DNA from: Hypoxylon rubiginosum
Lineage: Eukaryota > Ascomycota > Sordariomycetes > Xylariales > Hypoxylaceae
NCBI GenBank assembly: GCA_902806565.1
Contig: CADCXA010000050.1
Span: 903,778 to 967,777, forward strand
Reading direction: 5' to 3'
DNA: 64,000 nt
Part shown: piece by piece, positions 33,756 to 43,982 of the stretch
How the letters are laid out: each line of letters begins with the position of its first letter
Position numbering within the stretch: position 1 is the first letter of the stretch
The notes under the pieces: model-generated
Told to the model about the DNA's origin: nothing
Seen by the model: the letters and a program-made list of their open reading frames with translations, nothing else
The model's database searches: none
Made by a program: the position numbers and the translations under genes

Positions 33756-34027
33756 CTACTGAAACCGGCAATCCTATCCATACCGCCGCTGCTGTCATTG
33801 CGTGGCGATAAGCCGGTCAGCATGAGCTACAATTGAGTCTCTGCGATTGTAGCCTTCACGGTCTAACGACTGCGCGTGCCTATATAAATGTTGTTATAAT
33901 GTAGCCACTCCGCTAAAGAAAGGGTGAGCCCACTGTCACTTAATAACAGCAGTAGCTAAATTCTCCTACCCCTAAAATAAATGTCTTGACTGTGTACACG
34001 TCTGTCGATCAGTCCACCACTACAACT

Positions 34028-35112
34028 ATGAACGAGACGAAAATGAATCAAATTCTAGACATCGGTGGGGGTCAGATACAATCATACAACAAAACACTCC
34101 TAGAGAAAAAGCTTTTCTGGAGCCGAGAACCTTTCACTACCCTCGATGGTCACGTCCAAAGAGTCCTACCCACTTCAGTCATCTACGGCGACAAAGGTCT
34201 CGAGCTTTGGGCGAGCATCACGCACTTGCCGAGCTACTACCAGACGAGAGGGGAAGCAGCCTTGCTTGTCGAAAATTCTAGGGAACTAGCAAGATGGATC
34301 CAGAAGGATAGTGTATTGATCGATCTCGGCTGCGGGTACGTGCCTCGGCGTACCGAGTAGAGAGCTGTCTGCTTTGTGTGCGTAGCTAATGCACAGAGTG
34401 TAGAGATATTCGTAAGCTCACACCGCTGTTAGAAGAGCTCGACCGTTCGCAGAAGCCGGTCCTTTACTGCCCACTCGATCTTTCGCGTAAATCGATTGAG
34501 CGAGCTATCGAGCAGACCAAGCTCTCTCTTCTTCCCTGCATCAGTGTCGCCGGTCTATGGGGTACGTTTGAAGACGGGGTGGACTGGGCGAATCGTAACT
34601 GCGGCGATCGACCTAGGATGTTCCTCTCCTTGGGCTCAATGCTCGGTAATGATCATTTTGAGGATGCGGTGGCGCGTCTCGAATGGCTGCGTTCGACAGG
34701 CTTGCGCAATGAATATGATACGATCCTTCTGACTATGGATGGAACCAAAGATCTGGAAAAGGTCTTTAAGTCGTACGACGATGCAGAAGGCCTGTTCACG
34801 CAATTGATTCGTCAAGGGTTCGAAGACTCAAACGATGTCCTCGGTGAGAACTGGTATCGACAGGAAGATTGGACTCTTTTGCGTAGGCTTACACGAGACC
34901 CAACGATGCACCGATTCATCTTGCAAGCTAAGCACACCATCCAATGTCCGATGAGGGATGTGACACTCCGCCAGGGCGATGAGATCGACTGCTATGAAGG
35001 TTTCAAGTATGGACCCGAAGAGATGGCAAAGCAATTTAAAGCGGCAGGAATCAGGGAGTATGCGCGTTGGAAAGGGCCACACGATGATATCTGTAAGCTG
35101 TTAACTGCATGA
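34028..35112 (+). CDS. EgtD/EasF-type SAM-dependent N-methyltransferase
   Basis: Two exons (34028-34335, 34404-35112), intron 68 nt with a GCTAAT branch; 338 aa. The intron falls inside the SAM-binding glycine motif: DLGCG ends exon 1 and DIRKLTPLLEEL follows. Using the nearer CAG acceptor would create a stop, so TAG at 34403 is chosen. Other family features: LPSYYQTRGEAALLVENSRELA, YCPLDLSRKSIERAI, the segment FLSLGSMLGNDHFEDA, and ENWYRQEDWTLLRR near the end. The histidine-specific methyltransferase family includes EgtD (ergothioneine) and EasF/FgaMT (4-dimethylallyltryptophan N-methylation). The length and lack of a C-terminal sulfatase-like module fit the EasF-like single-domain type. The substrate is unknown. 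The ATG at 34028 is the first in frame. Confidence 0.85.
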
Positions 35113-35309
35113 CCTATCTACACGACAGCTAACCTCCGTTACATATCAATATCTCTTGGGGAATGCGGATTTCTGTGCGTTAGAAGTGCCGAACACTGTC
35201 ACAGTCTAGTGTCCTTCCTTAAACCGAACCAGGATAGGGCATTGGCGTAAAGGAGTGCATTTTATGCTAGTAGGATAATTTGACTGTGTAGCCGGTGGAT
35301 AGAACGATC

Positions 35310-36143
35310 TTATCGTGAAGTCGGGGCCACGTAGTGGTCCAGAGTCTGCACGCGCGGGAAGAGCGAGGGCGGCAGCAGGGCTTGCGACGTTTGAGACGGG
35401 GTCGGGAACATGAGGAAGATTAGGTAGATTACTATTGATTGGAGACCGGCGAGGGGGTCTGGTTGGTTGTAGGTCCGGTACTGGAGATGAGTTAGCTGGC
35501 TAGTTTCGTCCGTTATGGGAGTTGTTGAGGGAAGGGTGTTAGGGAATATGGGAATAGGGGTTAAGTGGGGCCAGGACAGATAGAGAGCGTACCTTGTTGA
35601 GTATATTGACGACCTCTTCCGCACGGCTTCTTCAACCATCGGCCCGGTAATTGCCTTGCCTTGCCTTGCCTTGCCTTGCCTTGACCAGATCCTGCACAGA
35701 TCGACGCAGTTGCCCGGTGGTCGTGGCGTCGGGTCGTCCTTGAACTGCAGGAAGTGCAATATTGGCGGAAGTTGAGATCCTTTTGCCAGCATACCCGGCC
35801 AGGACCGGAGTACCCGAAACACAGTCCGCACTGCGAGTTGTCATTAGTTTCCTCTCTTGCCAACACGCCACCGTTTCAATAAACATTATTGATAAAATCT
35901 ACATCCCAAACAACCCGAGCCACCAGATGAAAGCTCCGTCGAGAATACTAGAGGCGAGTAGAAATAGCGCTGCTTACTACTATGTTTAACTAACTGCTCC
36001 GGCCCTAACAACGGCCGGACATTGAGTGCGCGCAACCACCCATCCAGAGCCTCCGGACTCGGCATAGGCGGACCGGGAAGCAGACTAGACGTCGCGACCT
36101 CAAGCCCAGCTATAGACGCACTGAGACTGCCTGGATCTATCAT
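35310..36143 (-). pseudogene. Frameshifted fungal transcription-factor relic
   Basis: Minus-strand pieces resemble the middle region of Zn2Cys6-associated fungal transcription factors: VLRSWPGMLAKGSQLPPI, then RPPGNCVDLCRIWSRQG, then VEEAVRK, and after a 1-nt frame change EVVNILNKYRTYNQPDPLAG joined to LQSIVIYLIFLMFPTP. A donor (AAG|GTACGC near 35592) and acceptor (CTCCAG near 35481) join the last two. The frame ends early at VAPTSR where relatives continue. An upstream frame (MIDPGSLSASIAGLEV, from 36143) may be its first exon. A GGCAA microsatellite sits in the coding part. No N-terminal zinc cluster is seen. The frameshift plus truncation suggest a pseudogene, but a sequence error cannot be excluded. 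Confidence 0.45.
35651..35680. repeat. Six TTGCC units
   Basis: A pure pentanucleotide microsatellite inside the transcription-factor relic. Because the unit is not a multiple of three, its length changes would shift frame. Confidence 0.85.
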
Positions 36144-36644
36144 TGAGTGATCTAGTTATGTTGGTTCACTGAAGGTCTTTCATGTTTATGCAGCTTCGTT
36201 GTTGCAACTATGATATGCATGTTCTCTCTACGTGCGCAGGTGCGGTTGGCGGTCTCCATGGATCTGGAGGCAAATGCGTTCCCGCGTTGTTGATCTTACA
36301 AAATATAGGGTATCATTACGCCCAACCACAATTGACCTGGGTCATCATATAGGACATACTATATTTATACAACGCTATCTAGTATAGCCCAGCCTCCTAT
36401 TCCAATACCATCCCGCTGCCATCTAGCTGCCTGCAGCGTCATCCGAAGCCTTCCAAGGTATTCACTCTTCATCATGTGGTGACCATGATCTTAACCGCTA
36501 TCACGGCAGAAAGAGAGGAAAGATGACAGTAGAGCAATTCCGTCCGGGTTTGTCGTGGTTGACAACTGCGAAGTATGTCCATCAAAGTGTCATCACAAGC
36601 ACGTCGCGCGTTCATGAGACATATAGTCGTTCATGCTCCTACGG
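36144..36644. other. Intergenic region
   Basis: Upstream side of the relic and 3' side of the next gene. Nothing is recognised. Confidence 0.55.
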
Positions 36645-37406
36645 TCAATTAGGGGCCGAGGTCCTCTCGATAAGGTGGTACCTGGTGTCAATGCTCCCCT
36701 GTACTGCATCAAGCACCCAGGCCGCGCAAGACTTCTCTAGCTCTCTCGCTTTGAATATAGAAGTGAGAGTTGCAAAGGCTTCCTCAAGAGTATGAACGGC
36801 GTGAGCAATGTGGTGTAGGCGCCTGACGACATCTTCCCTCTTAAAGTTGTCGGTGGGTTCCGCCGCCTCGGATGATAAGACACGCAGCTTGTCTCGCCAT
36901 GAGGTTTTGATCTCCGGAGACAGAAGGTACTGGAAAGGACGCCAGTCCTGCCATTTAATTATCTCTTTGCGCTCCGGTATTGTTGTGCCGCAAATGAGCC
37001 TGTCCAGTTCGTAGCAGGCTTGCAAGACATGCCAGAGCGAGAAAGCTAAAATAGGATGTGCCTGGAAAAGACATCCAAGTTCTAGCTCCGTGGGGCTATG
37101 TTGATGTAGCTCGATAGTATCATGTATATTTGACACGCGGCTGTCGAATTCTTCTCCCCATTTTTTTAGCCGACATTGCCACTCAGGAGAAAAGATCGCC
37201 CCTCCATCATCTCTATAATTATTCTTCTCGTACCAGTCAAAGACATCTCTCTGCGTAGTTTCCAGCCGAAGTCGTGGCTTTGAAGGACAGAGCCGTCGTT
37301 CTTGAATGGAATTAAGTCTTGGTCTGCTTTTCGAGTTCGTGGGATTAAACCGCGCAAGCGGGCTGGCTCTTCGAGTTGGCGAGCCTCTATTAGCAGCACG
37401 CGGCAT
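36645..37406 (-). CDS. Hypothetical protein (253 aa)
   Basis: Single-exon frame starting MPRAANRGSPTRRASP with a basic, Pro/Ser-rich first 50 residues, then a folded-looking helical part with several Trp (DVFDWYEKNNY, EWQCRLKKWGEEF, FSLWHVLQACYELDRLICG, KWQDWRPFQYLLSPEI) and a C-terminal helix rich in Leu/Ala/His. There is no signal peptide, membrane segment or motif I can name. Composition and length favour a real gene, probably lineage-restricted. The basic N-terminus could be a nuclear signal; this is inference. Confidence 0.6.
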   Translation of the reverse strand: MPRAANRGSPTRRASPLARFNPTNSKSRPRLNSIQERRLCPSKPRLRLETTQRDVFDWYEKNNYRDDGGAIFSPEWQCRLKKWGEEFDSRVSNIHDTIELHQHSPTELELGCLFQAHPILAFSLWHVLQACYELDRLICGTTIPERKEIIKWQDWRPFQYLLSPEIKTSWRDKLRVLSSEAAEPTDNFKREDVVRRLHHIAHAVHTLEEAFATLTSIFKARELEKSCAAWVLDAVQGSIDTRYHLIERTSAPN

Positions 37407-38271
37407 TGTCGGGACAAATACAGGCCGACTCTTGAAGAATTAGAATCGGATACAAGGTCATGGAGATGAAAAGCTGATGCTTATATTCGGAAGCGAAAAG
37501 GTTGATTACACAACCTAGTAACTAGGCACATCGCTCGAGAGCAAGATGGTTAGATATATGCCTAACTCCTAGGTAGGTAGGTAGCCTCATTGTGCGAAGA
37601 CACCTTGGGGCGGCGGAAGGGGCGGATTCCGACGTATTTACACCTGAGAAAAGTGAAACCATGACAATGAAGGGCCCTTGATTGGTGCCCTCTCTGCGCG
37701 TCGTCTTGCAGCGTGACGCTTACCCGAGCGTCGTGGAGGGCATAGCCGGCAAGGCCCACTGGGTAAGCAGGTGATAGGTCGTTCAGCCATGTCGTGTCTC
37801 GACCAAGCCACCACTGTGACTCCGCCTAGTTACCTAAGGTAGGCAAGTGGTTAAATTGCCTCCCGACAGACGAGACGAGTTTTGCATGACTTTTATGAAT
37901 GGAATTATGTCGCTTACAGCTCCTAATGACCCCCGGAATTTGAATCCCGAAGGTCATTAGAACCCCGTTCATTGGCTCACGTGCGACATTTCAGTTTCGT
38001 TTTCGTCTCATTCTTACAGCTTCAAAACCCAGTGACAAGGCTGCTCGGGTGTGACCCAACCTAAATAGTATTGTAATGAAAGTGATTAATTCGAAGAATG
38101 CAAGTAAACTGAACACAGAGCCTCATCTGATGAGATGAAAAAAGCGGAGAGTTAACTTGTCTTTGCTGACTTTGATCATATTCAGCATCATCAACGAGAT
38201 GTGTCATAGCGCTGCTGCTGATCAAGACTCGAAAGAAAACAAGTCTACGAAACCCAACTCATTTTAGCCCG
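37407..38271. other. Intergenic region
   Basis: It contains CCTAGGTAGGTAGGTAG near 37568 and ACCTAAGGTAGG near 37834. No gene is seen. Confidence 0.55.
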
Positions 38272-40587
38272 TCATACCAGATCAAAGAGCTCAGCACTGT
38301 CGTATGGATGTCTCCATGACTCGCCGGGCACTGCTTCGCCTTCCATCATGCCATAGATGAAGCACTCCCCCAACATAGTGAAATGCGCTTGACCACCCTT
38401 TCCTTCTGGACGCAAAACGACTGGTGCGCTACCACCGAAAAGAACGCAAATAAGGTCTTCCTTTCGGGTTTCAGCAGGCACTAAGCCATAGGTATACTTT
38501 TTTTCCCCTTCGAGTTTTACTTTCACGAACCTCCTTTCCGAGATAACATCCTTTACCCGTCTTACGAAGTCCTTTGCGATTCTGGAAGCCCTTTCCAACT
38601 CCAGAACGTCGTCTGGTCTGAAATCCCCATTAGGTCTCAAATTGTTATTCAAGCAATCCATGCACGCACGAGGATACCAGCTCGGGGGGTTGGACCCATT
38701 CGGGCCCCTGTCCGCCACTATTGTGCGCCAGAACCCCTCCGGGACTCGCGGTACTCCCTCCGCCCATCCGTGGCGATCGTGATCCTTCCACCATTCTAGA
38801 TCGAACCCTGCTATCTTGAAAGCCTCCTTGAAGATCATTCCTTCGGACGCCCGAGGGGCCAATTTCTGGAGCGTTCCGATTCGAAGTCCCTTGACGAAAA
38901 GGTGACCATCATATATTGTTTTGGACTTCTTTCCACTCTTTACCTTTTTCGTTCCAAAACTACAACTTGGCGCAAGGCCTAGCGTTGCGCTGTAGTTCCT
39001 ATGGGTCGTGCGGTGTGACGTTCCAACGAAACTATCTCCTTTGGACCGGCCGTGGATTCTCTGAGCAGGCGTGCCATGTGATGAGTGCTGAATCAACGGT
39101 ATCCATGACGGCAACTTTTCCTCCTCGTTGTGGATTTCACCTGGAGCGGATGGTATTGCGCCTGGTTCAGATTGCTTCTTGTATTGCCCCTTTTTCCAGG
39201 TAGGAGCCCAGTGTCGTAAGAGTATGTCTAAAGACTTTGATTCCTCAATACAATAGTCGATAAAGCTCGCATATACATCAAGCAGACCCTTTGTCTTGTA
39301 GGCTGGTGAGAGCTTCTCGTGGAAACTGAGGTTTCCCGGGTTCTCATTTGGATCCGTGGAGCGATGGTAAGTGTCTTTGGCCAGCGATAAGACAGCATAT
39401 ATCGTATCGCGCGGATCGGCTGCCTCAAATGCCAATAAACTTGACACAAGTATTTCCAAAGTCATCATACGCTGCTGTATATCTCCGTTCTCGCTGCGGC
39501 GGAAAAGATTGTTTGTGAAATCGACAAGCGCGTTGGCGCCCAAGTGCTTCACGTCGTTAGGGGCTTTCTCCTCCAAGGAGGCAGCTCTCTCTCCGAATCT
39601 CTTGGACACGATGGGGCGAATTAAATCGTAGCTCTTGATGAAAATCGAAATAGCATCTGCGAAGTCTGACCATGGCATCTTTCTCTTTCCGTATACCACT
39701 TCAGCCTTTCGAGCGAGTGCAAGTTCTTGGAGCACCCATCGACGACTGAACCACTTGTTGCACATAAGGTTCACGATATTCACGGCGTTGTCGACGTCAT
39801 CCTCTGAGCCTGGGCCGAAAAATCTGTCCAAGTTCTTCAGATCCAGCATATCTTCCAGAAATTGAAAGCAATCTTGCGGGTTGGGTGCGCCTTCACTTGT
39901 GCCGTCGCCTAGCCAGATGGACACGTTTTCGGCCTGGAGGTACAGCTCGTGCATCTTTTTGACTTGCTCTGAGCGCTCGGTCAAGTCGTCCTGATCGATA
40001 CACAAGGCATCAATCCACATGGTTACTGGTTTTTTTTGGCGCCTGAACCGTTTGAGAGCAACGAAGAGATTTGACCGGACATAGATAGTGCCGCTCAAAT
40101 TCCATGTTTTGGATTTCCGTATTTTTACAACCACTTTCTCTTCCTGCGTCATCTCTTTGAGTCTCTTCTTAGGTGTTTTGTAGCTTGTGACGGTGATTTC
40201 ATGAATGGGCTGACCTTCGCCCCAGAAGTAAGAGAGCGCCGAGAATGGATAGGCTCGAGTATTAGACTTTCTTTGAGCATTGGGCAGAGCGCTCGGAACG
40301 AGCCTGCAACGGATGGGATCGTCCCCTCTACCCGGCTCAATGATCAAGACCCGAATATCCTCGCCTTCCAGCTCCCTGAGAGGTTGGTAGGTGTAGGTAT
40401 TCGAGAGTCTGCCCCAATGACTGTCAGCGGCTTTGTGGAGTAGCCGTTGGATACGCTTCTGCGCCTGCAAAGGATGTGAGGTGCCGTCATCGAGTCGGAG
40501 TTGTTTTCTTGGGGGCGGTTGTTGCTTGTCGTGTCTTTTGCGTTTGTTGCCTTTGCTGGTCTTCAGCTGCGATATTGAGGAGGACAT
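38272..40587 (-). CDS. HET-domain (heterokaryon incompatibility) protein
   Basis: Single exon, 771 aa. A basic N-terminus (GNKRKRHDKQQPPPRKQ, a likely nuclear signal) precedes the HET domain: FSALSYFWGEGQPIHEITV, SNLFVALKRFRRQKKP, then the signature VTMWIDALCIDQDDLTERS followed by EQVKKMHELYLQAENVSIW. The C-terminal part matches large HET proteins, with FSRRWVLQELALARKAEV, ADPRDTIYAVLSLAKDTYH and a final GECFIYGMMEGEAV segment. HET proteins mediate non-self recognition and programmed cell death in filamentous ascomycetes. There are no WD40 or NACHT repeats. It lies about 3.3 kb from the RIPped block, a common setting for fast-evolving genes. Confidence 0.92.
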   Translation of the reverse strand: MSSSISQLKTSKGNKRKRHDKQQPPPRKQLRLDDGTSHPLQAQKRIQRLLHKAADSHWGRLSNTYTYQPLRELEGEDIRVLIIEPGRGDDPIRCRLVPSALPNAQRKSNTRAYPFSALSYFWGEGQPIHEITVTSYKTPKKRLKEMTQEEKVVVKIRKSKTWNLSGTIYVRSNLFVALKRFRRQKKPVTMWIDALCIDQDDLTERSEQVKKMHELYLQAENVSIWLGDGTSEGAPNPQDCFQFLEDMLDLKNLDRFFGPGSEDDVDNAVNIVNLMCNKWFSRRWVLQELALARKAEVVYGKRKMPWSDFADAISIFIKSYDLIRPIVSKRFGERAASLEEKAPNDVKHLGANALVDFTNNLFRRSENGDIQQRMMTLEILVSSLLAFEAADPRDTIYAVLSLAKDTYHRSTDPNENPGNLSFHEKLSPAYKTKGLLDVYASFIDYCIEESKSLDILLRHWAPTWKKGQYKKQSEPGAIPSAPGEIHNEEEKLPSWIPLIQHSSHGTPAQRIHGRSKGDSFVGTSHRTTHRNYSATLGLAPSCSFGTKKVKSGKKSKTIYDGHLFVKGLRIGTLQKLAPRASEGMIFKEAFKIAGFDLEWWKDHDRHGWAEGVPRVPEGFWRTIVADRGPNGSNPPSWYPRACMDCLNNNLRPNGDFRPDDVLELERASRIAKDFVRRVKDVISERRFVKVKLEGEKKYTYGLVPAETRKEDLICVLFGGSAPVVLRPEGKGGQAHFTMLGECFIYGMMEGEAVPGESWRHPYDSAELFDLV

Positions 40588-40897
40588 TTTGAAGAGGTTC
40601 AGACTTCGAAGCTCGCAGAAATATGAACAATTGCAACCTACTCGGTTGACGAAGGTAGATTTGTCTCCCGATTACTACTCACTTGCGAAATTAGGGGATT
40701 CGTAAACAACTGGCGGGGATTCTTGGGGGTTTAGTAAAAGAATCGAATGCTGCTTGCATAATACTGTAGCATATCCTTTCTAGAAGTAGAATCGGTGCGA
40801 TTGAGGTGCATATGTCGATATTGAGCTGATGCGCCTCTTTATGCCGAGGGGTGCCGTACAGCCTCGTCTCCCACAGCTGCAGAACTGACCCAAGTCC

Positions 40898-40938
<41 letters not shown>

Positions 40939-42110
40939 TAACAACAACTTCTTCAGTTACTGTCGGTGTATGTTATCGCGAGAGGAGTATCATCGTTTAT
41001 ACAAGCATCTCGCTTCCCAACCATTCAGCTACTTTAGAAACGCATTCGCGAGGAAGGATGTAGGAAAAGACTACTCAACCGAATGAGATCCACGAAAGGT
41101 AACAGCCAGCCCAGATCGGAACTCACTGTAGCCACAAGTTCGGTAAGTTTGCCCCTCGGAGATGAGCTATCGCAATATGGTGGTGTGATGAGACACACCA
41201 ATCGCCGTCCTCAGGGGGCCTGCTTCTTTCGACTACCCTTTCATCGCTACATAAAGTAGCATCCATCATGGGCATGCATGGTACCCGATTGACCTCGCTC
41301 CGCCACGAAGGCGTTCTCTAGGCGTTCTCTCGATTACTTGGGAATAGTTCCTTACTGTAAGCGACCCTCCAGCGTCCCAACGTGGTGCCCGATATCGGTT
41401 GTAAGCAGCCCATCTGCTTCGCCTCCGATCTTTCCCCTCCTCGCACTTGAACGCAGTATCAGCTGGAAGCAGCCACGGTGCTGCTAGCCTGTGCTTCGCC
41501 TCGAATCGATCGCAAGGTTGATTCTCAATACCCAGGTACCTTCGATACATTCTCCTAGAGCCAATAACTCACAAGTAAGCTATGGCTTCTTAGACGATGC
41601 GGCTTGCATTGTCCACGAAATGTCATCATGCATTCCTCTTGCTTTTCTATTCGTGCCAAGTGTAAGAAGCCTTTTTACAGGTGACCATAAGACTCTCCCA
41701 TTGCCTGTTAATTCAGAGTGCATGAATGCAAAGCCAGCGAGCTGCATTCTGTCAGGCTGTTGTGAGCCTCTAGAACGCCGTTTAAGAAGCCTCGAGTGCC
41801 CAGAAGGCGCGATTCTATAAATTAAACATTGTTCCAAATAGTTCCGTGGGCTGGTGCTTGACTGAATTCCGCCAAGTCGAGTTTCTTGAGACGCTAATAG
41901 ATTCAGGGGCAAAGCTTTTGGCAGACATTGTCATTATATACCTACCTGGTAGAGTATAAGAAAGGTACCATGGCGAGTAAGTTCTGACCCCGCACCCAAT
42001 ACTCGCCGCAGCGCCACTTAGTATAGTATTCAAATTCCTGCTATTCAATCCATCTATCTTAAACTCGCTCAGCAGTTTGAATAATACGTCCTCTCTCCAC
42101 AGATTCCAAG
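40588..42110. other. Intergenic region
   Basis: 1.5 kb between divergent genes, with a 33-A homopolymer and a few short antisense-overlapping frames (41.3-41.9 kb) that show no motif. No gene is supported. Confidence 0.5.
40900..40932. repeat. Poly-A homopolymer (33)
   Basis: A pure A run with no coding sequence of a retroelement upstream. It may be a simple slippage tract. Confidence 0.8.
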
Positions 42111-43178
42111 ATGCCTCTCTCCTATTTGTCCGACTGGGCACCTTTCCGCATCGATGCCCTGGGACTAGTGACCCTGATCGGCGCCGACGAAGTCAACAAG
42201 AGCGTCGGTCGATTGGTGCAGAGCCGATATACGAAGTATCTCCCTCTACTAGGAGCGTACCTCGTAGCAGACGACCAATTCACCGCCATGACCTCGGGCT
42301 TCCATCTCTATAACGTCTCCGATTCCATCACAACTACAAGTGTTTCCGCCTGGCTCACCCGCTGGCTGAACACGCAGGACTTGAAGATGAGCACGACTGT
42401 TTACGAGTGGTCGGTCGGCCCCGAAGAGTCTCACAAGAATAAGCTCGGTTCTAGAAAGACATGGAGCAGTTTGCTTGCGGCCATCATTGGACTCCTCCCG
42501 CTTGGAGGTGGCCTCGCGCTTGCAACATCGACGGGCGACTGGTGGGCCTTGGCCAACGCGGTTTCGATGGCAGTCTCAGTTGCCGTACGCTTTTTCCTGG
42601 TCCAAGAGAACGTGAATGCTCTTGATAGGGCCGTGATCGACGCTTGCTACGGACGGAGCGGACTCCATGGCGACGGTGAGGAGGTCAAACTGCTAATATC
42701 ACTAGCCGATGGCAGAATGGTGACCATGTACGCCCCCCGGGGTCTCGTCCTTGAAGGTTTCACAAAGCGTCTTACAATTCTCCGGCCACGGTGGTACTCT
42801 TGCACCAAAGCATTTGGCTGGTTTGCCTTCGGTGTCCACGTTCTTTCCTTGGGTCAAGCCGAATTCCTTGACCAGATATACGCAGTCTCTCTTCTCGTCC
42901 TGAGTACGTGGGCGACTGCAAAGGGCTTGGGCTCTGACGAGCGCTCCATCACCGATCACATCTCCTCGCAACGGGTCGAGAACTATCCCTCCCTCCCAGA
43001 TAAGAGGATGTGGGCTTACGTGCGCCTTGAGTGTAATGATGAGGAGGAGACGTCCTTGGCAGATTGGGGGCTCTTGCCTCGCAAGGCAAACACTAAGTGG
43101 TGGGGAGCTTTCACAGAGTCTAAAGAGCAGTGGAAGTGCCAAACGCGTCAGAAGGCTTACAATACTGCCAAAGTGTGA
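42111..43178 (+). CDS. Fungal membrane protein of unknown function
   Basis: Single exon, 355 aa, starting MPLSYLSDWAPFRIDALGL. Two hydrophobic segments lie back to back near residues 124-165 (WSSLLAAIIGLLPLGGGLALA and ALANAVSMAVSVAVRFFLV), and two more near 235-275 (CTKAFGWFAFGVHVLSLG, FLDQIYAVSLLVLSTWATAKG). The C-terminal 80 residues are charged and Trp-containing, presumably cytosolic. I recall this architecture as a recurring uncharacterised family in Sordariomycetes, often near HET genes, but I cannot name it. It is divergent from the HET gene with 1.5 kb between them. Confidence 0.75.
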   Translation: MPLSYLSDWAPFRIDALGLVTLIGADEVNKSVGRLVQSRYTKYLPLLGAYLVADDQFTAMTSGFHLYNVSDSITTTSVSAWLTRWLNTQDLKMSTTVYEWSVGPEESHKNKLGSRKTWSSLLAAIIGLLPLGGGLALATSTGDWWALANAVSMAVSVAVRFFLVQENVNALDRAVIDACYGRSGLHGDGEEVKLLISLADGRMVTMYAPRGLVLEGFTKRLTILRPRWYSCTKAFGWFAFGVHVLSLGQAEFLDQIYAVSLLVLSTWATAKGLGSDERSITDHISSQRVENYPSLPDKRMWAYVRLECNDEEETSLADWGLLPRKANTKWWGAFTESKEQWKCQTRQKAYNTAKV

Positions 43179-43535
43179 TAGCCAAACCAGGCAGCATAAC
43201 TGTCATGGTGTGCGGTTATTAAGATTTTCCGGGTGGCGGGCATACTCATACTAGGCGGCAGAATGGTTGATAAGTTCGAAGCCAATGTGGTGATCAGATG
43301 ACCCATGAGCAAGTTCCATCTGCTGGAGAATTTTAGGGAGTTAACGATGACTTACATGTGAATCATTTCCAATTGTTAGTAGGTGCATACCTAAAGCATG
43401 AACATAAGATTTGGGCGAATTCTGAGAACACGTAGGACGTAGTCTTAGATTGTACACCAAAACATATCTAGGTACCTTAGGTACCCACGTACATCGAGCT
43501 GCTCAAACAACCAAATCAAGACAATCCAGGGTCTC

Positions 43536-43982
43536 GTGAACACTAGGAAGGATGCCATGGGACACCCCCTACTAATGCTAGGCATCTATGCCGAGTTACA
43601 GTTGAGTCGTCTTATCGCCTTGGTTGATTTTAGGAACATGAAATATGAGGAGCTCATGAGAAAGGTAGACCAGAAATCCGACAGAGTAGTGAAAGACCGT
43701 TTTAGTTGGGACATGATCAAGGAGGTTAGAGAAATGCGAGAGGTCAGCAAGAAGGTCGAGAAAGAAGTTGCAGCAACGAAACTGCAATTATCCAAGGCTC
43801 GTTCCTCGGCTCTGTAGACGATTAAGGATCGCGGGAATAATTATTTAACAGAAATAGCCGAAACTATAAATCTCATTTCGGAGCGGTTTAACGATATAGA
43901 TATTAGCCTTAATAACCTAGATACTAAATATCGAATTATTATTAAAAGTATTTTTTTTATTATAAATATATATATCGCCTGA
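43536..43982 (+). pseudogene. 3' part of a fungal gene, interrupted where RIP begins
   Basis: A reading frame (GHPLLMLGIYAELQLSRLIA, DRFSWDMIKEVREMREVSKK, EKEVAATKLQLSKARSSAL) ends at TAG 43815-43817. The same frame then stays open for 54 more codons (TIKDRGNNYLTEIAETINL, RFNDIDISLNNLDTKYRI) to 43982, with amphipathic coiled-coil periodicity that carries across the stop. So the TAG is most simply a C-to-T change of CAG. From about 43935 the sequence becomes pure AT. The frame also extends upstream without an ATG, so the 5' part is missing or spliced. It resembles fungal CorA-like/coiled-coil proteins; the family is uncertain. Confidence 0.5.

Noticed and set aside
33986..34027. Earlier start of the methyltransferase
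   Set aside because: The codon at 33986 is TTG, not ATG; the first in-frame ATG is 34028.
42249..43142. Minus-strand frames of 61 and 146 aa opposite the membrane protein
   Set aside because: Shadows of the plus-strand single-exon gene.
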